The position numbers were made by a program, and so were the translations under genes. The notes below the pieces were generated by a model, which did no database searches, was not told the origin of the DNA, and saw only the letters and a list, made by a program, of their open reading frames with translations. From positions 2,113,577 to 2,177,576 of the forward strand of contig NW_006920414.1 of the NCBI RefSeq assembly GCF_000344685.1: 64,000 nt of DNA, in the 5' to 3' direction. Of this stretch, positions 57,794 to 64,000 are shown one piece after another (the first letter of the stretch is position 1; each line of letters begins with the position of its first letter). This stretch comes from Gloeophyllum trabeum ATCC 11539. Taxonomy: Eukaryota; Basidiomycota; Agaricomycetes; Gloeophyllales; Gloeophyllaceae.

Positions 57794-59853
57794 GTAGAGT
57801 CAGTGTACTGTCTTCAACACTGTCATAGCTTGTACCGTAGGCAACAGGATGCTTGCCATTGGCGCAATTCCAGGCTCGATAATGATACCACTGCAGTAAA
57901 AAGAAAAGAAAAAGAAAAGAAAAAAGAACAAGGGGTGGCCGCTCCAAATATGGTTGCATGTGGCTGAAAGCATGCTTCTTCCCTAGCGAGCGGGTTATAC
58001 ATTGTACAACCTCTCGCTGCTCCCGTACGTTGCACGAGATGTATCCTAGGGTGCTGATCCTTCAATTTTTGAGGTGTAGTTCATTTTTTCTTCCCGGTCT
58101 TCGACCGGGTATCTAAGTAAATATGTGTCCGGCGGGTTCACGATACTAGCACCCGCAGGTCTCAAGTAGCTACAAGTAAACAATACCTATTGGCATTCTG
58201 ATGACAGTAGTACTACTCTCCGGGGATTTTGTAGTCGTTCACGCTCAAGTTGAAACGCTGAAGTCGTATATGGTGCGCCTGCGCGAGACGCAGAGTGAGC
58301 GGTTCCCACGATTAGAACCCCGCACAATATCGAGGGTGGCTGCGACCGGAACTCTGGGTGCACAATGCCCCATGAGATGGCGCCTGCTTTGTGGTTAGTA
58401 TATCCTATAGGTACAACATGCTAGAGTACTCAAACAAAATCTTTGGATTTTATTGTGCAGGAAATCCCCGTATACAAGTCACTCATGATATTGAGCTGAG
58501 TTTGAACTGTGCTAATGGTTCGGCAACTCCCGCCTCACGCTCACAATACCATGGCTGATACGCCCGCGCCGACACAAGTTCAGGAAATTTACATTATTTA
58601 ACTTCTACTATAATATTGATTNNNNNNNNNNNNNNNNNNNNNNNNNNNNNNNNNNNNNNNNNNNNNNNNNNNNNNNNNNNNNNNNNNNNNNNNNNNNNNN
58701 NNNNNNNNNNNNNNNNNNNNNNNNNNNNNNNNNNNNNNNNNNNNNNNNNNNNNNNNNNNNNNNNNNNNNNNNNNNNNNNNNNNNNNNNNNNNNNNNNNNN
58801 NNNNNNNNNNNNNNNNNNNNNNNNNNNNNNNNNNNNNNNNNNNNNNNNNNNNNNNNNNNNNNNNNNNNNNNNNNNNNNNNNNNNNNNNNNNNNNNNNNNN
58901 NNNNNNNNNNNNNNNNNNNNNNNNNNNNNNNNNNNNNNNNNNNNNNNNNNNNNNNNNNNNNNNNNNNNNNNNNNNNNNNNNNNNNNNNNNNNNNNNNNNN
59001 NNNNNNNNNNNNNNNNNNNNNNNNNNNNGTAGAGTCAGTGTACTGTCTCAACACTGTCATAGCTTGTACCGTAGGCAACAGGATGCTTGCCATTGGCGCA
59101 ATTCCAGGCTCGATAATGATACCACTGCAGTAAAAAGAAAAGAAAAAGAAAAAGAAAAAAGAACAAGGGGTGGCCGCTCCAAATATGGTTGCATGTGGCT
59201 GAAAGCATGCTTCTTCCCTAGCGAGCGGGTTATACATTGTACAACCTCTCGCTGCTCCCGTACGTTGCACGAGATGTATCCTAGGGTGCTGATCCTTCAA
59301 TTTTTGAGGTGTAGTTCATTTTTTCTTCCCGGTCTTCGACCGGGTATCTAAGTAAATATGTGTCCGGCGGGTTCACGATACTAGCACCCGCAGGTCTCAA
59401 GTAGCTACAAGTAAACAATACCTATTGGCATTCTGATGACAGTAGTACTACTCTCCGGGGATTTTGTAGTCGTTCACGCTCAAGTTGAAACGCTGAAGTC
59501 GTATATGGTGCGCCTGCGCGAGACGCAGAGTGAGCGGTTCCCACGATTAGAACCCCGCACAATATCGAGGGTGGCTGCGACCGGAACTCTGGGTGCACAA
59601 TGCCCCATGAGATGGCGCCTGCTTTGTGGTTAGTATATCCTATAGGTACAACATGCTAGAGTACTCAAACAAAATCTTTGGATTTTATTGTGCAGGAAAT
59701 CCCCGTATACAAGTCACTCATGATATTGAGCTGAGTTTGAACTGTGCTAATGGTTCGGCAACTCCCGCCTCACGCTCACAATACCATGGCTGATACGCCC
59801 GCGCCGACACAAGTTCAGGAAATTTACATTATTTAACTTCTACTATAATATTA
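57794..59853. repeat. Unresolved assembly duplication around a gap
   Basis: 57794-58621 and 59029-59853 are the same roughly 826 bp, apart from a T-run, an A/G-run and the last few bases. They sit on either side of 407 N (58622-59028). Within the unit are an AAAAAGAAAAG run and a CCCGGTCTTCGACCGGG hairpin. The 65-codon open frame that appears twice (58201 and 59436) has no recognisable domain. I see no gene. GGTGGCATTCCGCCACC at 57764 is a hairpin just outside. Confidence 0.8.
58622..59028. other. Assembly gap (407 N)
   Basis: Run of N flanked by the same sequence on both sides; probably an unmerged contig overlap. Confidence 0.85.
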
Positions 59854-60741
59854 ATTCTAGAAGCTCCGTAACGACTTAGACGAGATATCCCTGCCCCAGC
59901 GTTCCCCAAGCATCTGTCGCGAGCCACGCGAACTTGCCTCTTATAGATTTGAAACTCCGCTCAATATCAATATCATGCCTGGGAGTGAGTAACGCCCCCA
60001 ATTCCACAGGCAGCCGGGGAATGCCTGACAGTGCCACCCTACATATTTGGAATTAATTTCTATCACACAAACAGTAATCCCCGACATAAGGGGTAATAGT
60101 TCCTATTTGTTGGTGGCGGTAAGATTTGGATCGGGCCACCTACCATTTATGAATAGTGCTCCTATTACATTTCGAGTAATTTGGGACGTAAGTGGTATAA
60201 CCCCTGTTAAGCGCTCGCTTTCTCGATCGCCAGAGAGTCCTATACAACTACTGAACAGTAAACCGATTCTAGAGGAATCGGAACTTCGCTCAGTACATGT
60301 TCCGTTCCAATCGTATTACTAGAGGCGCTCCCTGCTCATGTCTTGACGTGTGTCAGCAAAGCATAACACTGGACATGGAGAGGGAAAGCGGATGATTTAC
60401 CAAGTATAAGTGACTGTTTGAATAGAAGAATTGGCTGCATACCGCGCTACCGTATTCCGAGCGTGCGAAGTGTTCGCCAGATGGTGGCTGTGCTCCACGC
60501 CACTTCCGTGGGACGCGTCCGTTGAAGTCACGGTACGCTGCCTGTCAAGTTGACGCGTTGCAGCACAACGTACAATACTTACGGTGCGCATTACGGCTTA
60601 CAGAAACCCATTGGGCGCCTTACAACGTGGCTCAGGTCGACAACAACCATGACGGTCAGCTTTGTCCAAAGATATTGAGCCATTAGTGTTATGATTGAGG
60701 CCTTATTCCGCAATTAGGATCTGACATATTGCTGGCTGCAT
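59854..60741. other. Intergenic, no gene seen
   Basis: Upstream of the Apc13-like gene. Short open frames only, without recognisable content. Confidence 0.45.
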
Positions 60742-61444
60742 ATGACAGACTACGATCTTAAGGCCCTGAGGACCTTGGAGACTGAGGACTACCTAGTTGA
60801 AGACCTGAAAGAGCAGCGTGAGTGCACCGTGTGCGACACGTGCCGTATCCTATTCTGAGCCACAGCCTACATAGCCTGACGCGTTCTTGTACAGAGGTGG
60901 AGGTCCCCAGGGAATGGAAACCACCGGATATTGAAGAATCCGAAGGCACGTATACGTCCCGATCCGTAGACGAGACACCGTGCCCTAACTGCATTGTTCA
61001 GCTCTGCCCTCCCAAATCCACCCGTCCTACCTTTACGGCAACCCCTTTAGTCTGAACCACCCCGCCTCCGCCGCTCGCATGCACAGAGAGCCGCACTCGC
61101 GCGCCTTATTCCAGGACTCAGGATATGGGAAAGGGGGGAAGAACGACAACCTCCAATGGAAAGACTTGGCGCTCCATGAGCTGCTCCCGGTGGATAGGGC
61201 GAAGGAGGAGGCAGAAAAGTCGGCGCAGGCGCGGAAGATGGCGAGTGGGGCCGCGCCTGGTAACTCGGGTGCGCAGCAGCAGCCTGAGCCTCCCGCTGGG
61301 CCGGACCAGACTCTCGACGACGACGACGAAGATGGGGGGGAAGGCGATGATGAGAGCGGTGAGGAAAGCGGCGAAGGAGAAGACGAAGACGAAGACGAGA
61401 ATATGGAGGACCGGAGTGATTTGGATGACGAAGAGGAAGAATAA
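60742..61444 (+). CDS. Apc13-like anaphase-promoting complex subunit with acidic tail
   Basis: Three exons (60742-60817, 60895-60949, 61051-61444) close to 174 residues. The first part, MTDYDLKALRTLETEDYLVE then VPREWKPPDIEESEG, and the later LQWKDLALHELLP follow the two-block layout of Apc13/Swm1: an acidic tyrosine/leucine segment with VP..PP, a spacer, then W(K/T)DLAL. Apc13 stabilises the TPR lobe of the anaphase-promoting complex, a cell-cycle ubiquitin ligase. After the WKDLAL block this protein goes on for about 90 residues, ending in an almost pure Asp/Glu tail, so it is roughly twice the length of human Apc13. The second intron (60950-61050, 101 nt) was chosen because it is the only splice that joins the two blocks in frame. 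The assignment is by motif only. Confidence 0.6.
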
Positions 61445-61720
61445 TACAACCGTACTTAGCATGGTTTTCTTGATCTGTGTACTTCTACCTAAAATGGTTA
61501 CATCTCGCTGGGATCACCCACCAGATGCCTAGTGGCTGGACCGCATGTTGAAGCGAGTCTCAGTCGAAGGCTCCAGATTGTCATACCCACGTATTGGGTT
61601 TTTACTCTACGTTGGGAAAGGCCAACGGCGGAGAAAGGGCAAATGGGATATCCATAGCCGACAAGAAAACAGAGAACAATACACCACATGAATACGAGCA
61701 GCGGTATTCCCCAAGCCAAG
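61445..61720. other. Convergent intergenic region
   Basis: 3' ends of the Apc13-like gene (+) and the HP1 gene (-). An 86-codon frame over 61498-61758 is a shadow of the last HP1 exon. Confidence 0.5.
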
Positions 61721-62692
61721 TTACTCGTCGACACTCCTCCAGCGTAGGTTAGACTCATAAAAATTCAGTAGCTAGTGGACTATCAGCGCGGGCGAGACCG
61801 AAAACAGACGGCTGGTACGTACAGACTGAGGAAACTTCTCCTTGCAGATCTTGGAGCTCTCCTTCACCCGTTTTCCGTCCCGTCTGGCGATTGGTTTAGC
61901 AGCGCAACTTGTGATTACAGCAACATAATGTACTCACAACGTAAAGTACACCACAAGCCCGTTCTTCTGCTTCTCGATTGTATCGATTTTACCAAGCAGG
62001 GGCTCCCAGCTCGGGTCATTATAATGTTTGCTCATGTTAAAATAACCATCGTCATCTTCCGGTTCATCCTCGGACACGGGCGGCTTCTTCTTTGTCTGTT
62101 TGGTGGGTGTCGCGGGTTTGGTCGTCTTCGCGGGCTTTTTCGGCGGGGCAACCTCGTCGACGTCCATCTCATCATCAGACACCGCTTTGCTGGTCCTCCG
62201 CTTCTTCTTCGCAGAGGTCGAAGGATCCTCCTCGGGTGTTTCGTCTCTTGACTTCTTGGTGGCAGGCTTGGGTTTCACGTCGGACTTCCTCCCCCCTTTG
62301 TTCTTCTTCTTCTGTCTGTCCCAGTATTCGTCAATGGCTTGCTTCGCGTTCCTGCGCGCAATGTCTAGACCCTCAGTGAATGGATGTCCAATACGACCAC
62401 TTACTGGGCATCCTCCTCCGTGATCCAACTGTTCTCACTGGCGTCGTAGCCCTTCCATTTCACAAAGTAGCCCATCTTGCCCTATCCAATACCAAAGTAT
62501 CATTGGCAGAGATGTCAGAATGCGCGCTTTTTCAATGTGTGGAGAGCTCGAAAGACGAACCGCTTCAAACCGCCCGTGCTGGTGATCAAGAATGGCCTCT
62601 ATCTCATACTCCTCTTCCTCCTCGTCGCCGTTCTCCTCCTGCTCGTCTCCGACCTCGACGTCGTCCTCGGGCTCGGCGCGGGCTTTGGGCAT
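61721..62692 (-). CDS. Heterochromatin protein 1 homologue (chromodomain plus chromoshadow domain)
   Basis: Five exons (62692-62561, 62481-62405, 62351-61938, 61883-61823, 61771-61721) close to 244 residues. An acidic N-terminus (DEEEEEYEIEAILDH) runs into a chromodomain at about 28-85: EYEIEAIL, YFVKWKGYDASENSWITEED, ending AIDEYWDR. The three aromatic-cage residues that hold methylated H3K9 (Tyr, Trp, Tyr) are all present. A Lys/Pro-rich hinge with KKKRRTSK follows. The C-terminus is a chromoshadow domain: SWEPLLGKIDTIEKQKNG, RDGKRVKESSKICKEKFPQ, LLNFYESNLRWRSVDE. HP1/Swi6 proteins build H3K9me heterochromatin, which in fungi silences transposons such as those in this window. The last exon is only 17 codons and easily missed. 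Confidence 0.93.
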
Positions 62693-63000
62693 GGTGCACG
62701 TCCTCGCGTTTCGGGGACAGGTCGCGTTCCACGCGGCGATGTAGAGAAGTCTGCTACAAGGACCGTGCGAAGTCTGGTCCCTGGCTTCGGACCATCGTGA
62801 TTCGTACGCAGACTCGAGCGGTAACAGAGTTCGCATTCCATACTGCAGGAGTGAGAACGAGCGAGCAAAACTGAAGGGAGTTGGACGCTCGGTGTACTGA
62901 GGTAGTGCCGTACGCACGAACGTTGGCAAAATTTAGGTACAAATGACAATGACAGCATCGACGAGCAAACAGTCAGTACAGTAATCGAATATATGGTACA
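62693..63000. promoter_or_regulatory. Upstream region of the HP1 gene
   Basis: The 308 bp between the Y14 stop codon and the HP1 ATG, both on the minus strand. It must hold the Y14 3' end and the HP1 promoter. No clear motif. Confidence 0.4.
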
Positions 63001-63735
63001 TTACTCCCTATTCCTCCGGCGAGAAGGGCTAGCGCTACGACCTCGTCGGCCCCTACCACCCTTCGGTCCTGACGGTGGTGGCCGCACAAACGCATAATCG
63101 CATTGAACGGTCTGCTCCAGCAGAGTCGTGCCGGAAGCACCGTCTATGGCAGCTTGAGCTTCGGCCATCGTTTCGTATTCCACCAAAGCATAGCCCTGAG
63201 GAACAGTTACTCGTTGATTCTAGTCTAAAACAGATAGAGACCACCGACTGCGCACCTTAACATAGCCCGTCCGCCTGTCCAAGTTCAAGTGAAGGTTTTT
63301 TATCTCGCCGTACTCTGCGAACTTGTCCATCACGTCTTCCTCCGTAGCTTCCTCATGTACGCCAGTAACGAGAACGATCCATCCCTCCACCGCTGTTCAA
63401 ACATCGGTTAGATGCATCAGAGCATGACAGAGAAAGGACTCACATCGCGCTGCCCTCGTCTCCGAGTCTTTGGCAGATTCAACGCGGTCGTACGTAGGTT
63501 CAGGCCCCGCCGTCGTTTCATTCCCGCCGCCTTGCGCAGCCATGGATCACAATCAGCGAAGTTCCGTACCAGCCATTCAGGAACTCACCAGCCGCGTTTT
63601 GGAAACCTCTGCCTTTCCGCCTGACAACACCACCGCCCTCACCGACTGCGTGCGTAGATATATACCATTAAAGCGTTGATGTTACGCATCTGAAACACAC
63701 TCACCGTCGTCAATGTTCATGCCATCATCGGACAT
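63001..63735 (-). CDS. Y14/RBM8A homologue, exon-junction complex RNA-binding protein
   Basis: Five exons (63735-63705, 63645-63589, 63530-63444, 63392-63256, 63195-63001) give 168 residues. An acidic N-terminus ([10 protein letters not shown]) and an RGxF-like KGRGFQN precede a single [23 protein letters not shown], then [40 protein letters not shown] and [20 protein letters not shown]. The C-terminus is RG/RS-rich ([16 protein letters not shown]). All of this matches Y14, which pairs with Mago in the exon-junction complex left on spliced mRNA. That fits a genome whose genes here carry up to 16 introns. Confidence 0.93.
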
Positions 63736-64000
63736 GGTGGATGGAGCTGTCCAAGACGAAAGTTGGCAAGGAGAGCCGCACTGAGTATCGCAGAATACCG
63801 ATGGACGTGTCGGGAACTCCCGATGAATCTATATTCCCACGGGACTCGCAGAACGTCGACGTAGAGAATGCAAGCTTGTCCAGCCTCCTTCAAGTTGCAC
63901 TCTGCATTCCGATTCATGACTTGGAGAGCTAAAGTGCTCCGCTTCATAAAATATCCATGCTACGATGCCGATTTCCACCTATTTTCTATCGGATTCTCAG
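63736..64000. other. Upstream of Y14, window edge
   Basis: Contains a 63-codon open frame (63741-63932, +) with no recognisable domain that starts 6 bp from the Y14 ATG. More likely Y14 promoter and leader than a gene. Confidence 0.4.

Noticed and set aside
58201..58398. 65-codon frame found twice (also at 59436), as if a duplicated gene
   Set aside because: The second copy comes from the duplicated contig end; no domain is present.
61498..61758. 86-codon frame on the minus strand with a hydrophobic stretch, like a small membrane protein
   Set aside because: Its first codons overlap the last HP1 exon in another frame; the HP1 reading (LLNFYESNLRW) is clearly the real one.
63741..63932. 63-codon plus-strand frame next to the Y14 start
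   Set aside because: Only 6 bp separate the two start codons and there is no recognisable content; more likely Y14 promoter.

Overview
The window is nuclear DNA of a filamentous basidiomycete, most likely an Agaricomycete. Genes are broken by many short introns, mostly 40-80 bp, with GTRNGY donors, CTAAC/CTGAC-type branch sites and YAG acceptors. Intergenic spaces are short where genes are dense. Serine/proline-rich orphan proteins and F-box proteins are common, and old MITE and LTR debris is present. All gene models below were built by hand-splicing the sequence and checking that the frames close.

Layout. 1-21.4 kb is a transposon-rich stretch with two inverted solo LTRs, several MITEs, a 24-bp tandem repeat and a foldback element. 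It holds four genes: an orphan Ser/Pro-rich protein, a dienelactone-hydrolase-family enzyme, an Sds3-like Sin3/HDAC subunit and a METTL21-type methyltransferase. 21.5-24.2 kb is nucleoporin Nup85, followed by 7.5 kb in which I find no gene. From 31.7 kb the region is gene-dense: an F-BAR/RhoGAP protein, an F-box protein, a divergent H4/H3 pair, an orphan, a second F-box-like protein, a DUF2015 protein, a CUE/DUF1771/Smr protein, a KAT14-like acetyltransferase, a Sir2-class deacetylase, an orphan Ser/Pro-rich protein and a TFIIIC zinc-finger subunit. After a 3.8 kb repeat zone come an Apc13-like protein, HP1 and the exon-junction protein Y14.

Theme. Chromatin and nuclear RNA genes are over-represented: Sds3, H4, H3, KAT14-like, Sir2, HP1, TFIIIC, Nup85 and Y14. 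The acetyltransferase and the sirtuin lie tail to tail with 22 bp between stop codons. The sirtuin has 17 exons, three of them micro-exons of 7, 9 and 12 nt, plus one GC-AG intron.

Assembly. The three internal N-runs (18395, 35470, 58622) are each flanked by the same sequence on both sides. They look like unmerged contig overlaps rather than missing sequence, and merging the one at 35470 restores an intact F-box reading frame. I found no prokaryote-like operon, CRISPR array or intact autonomous transposon.
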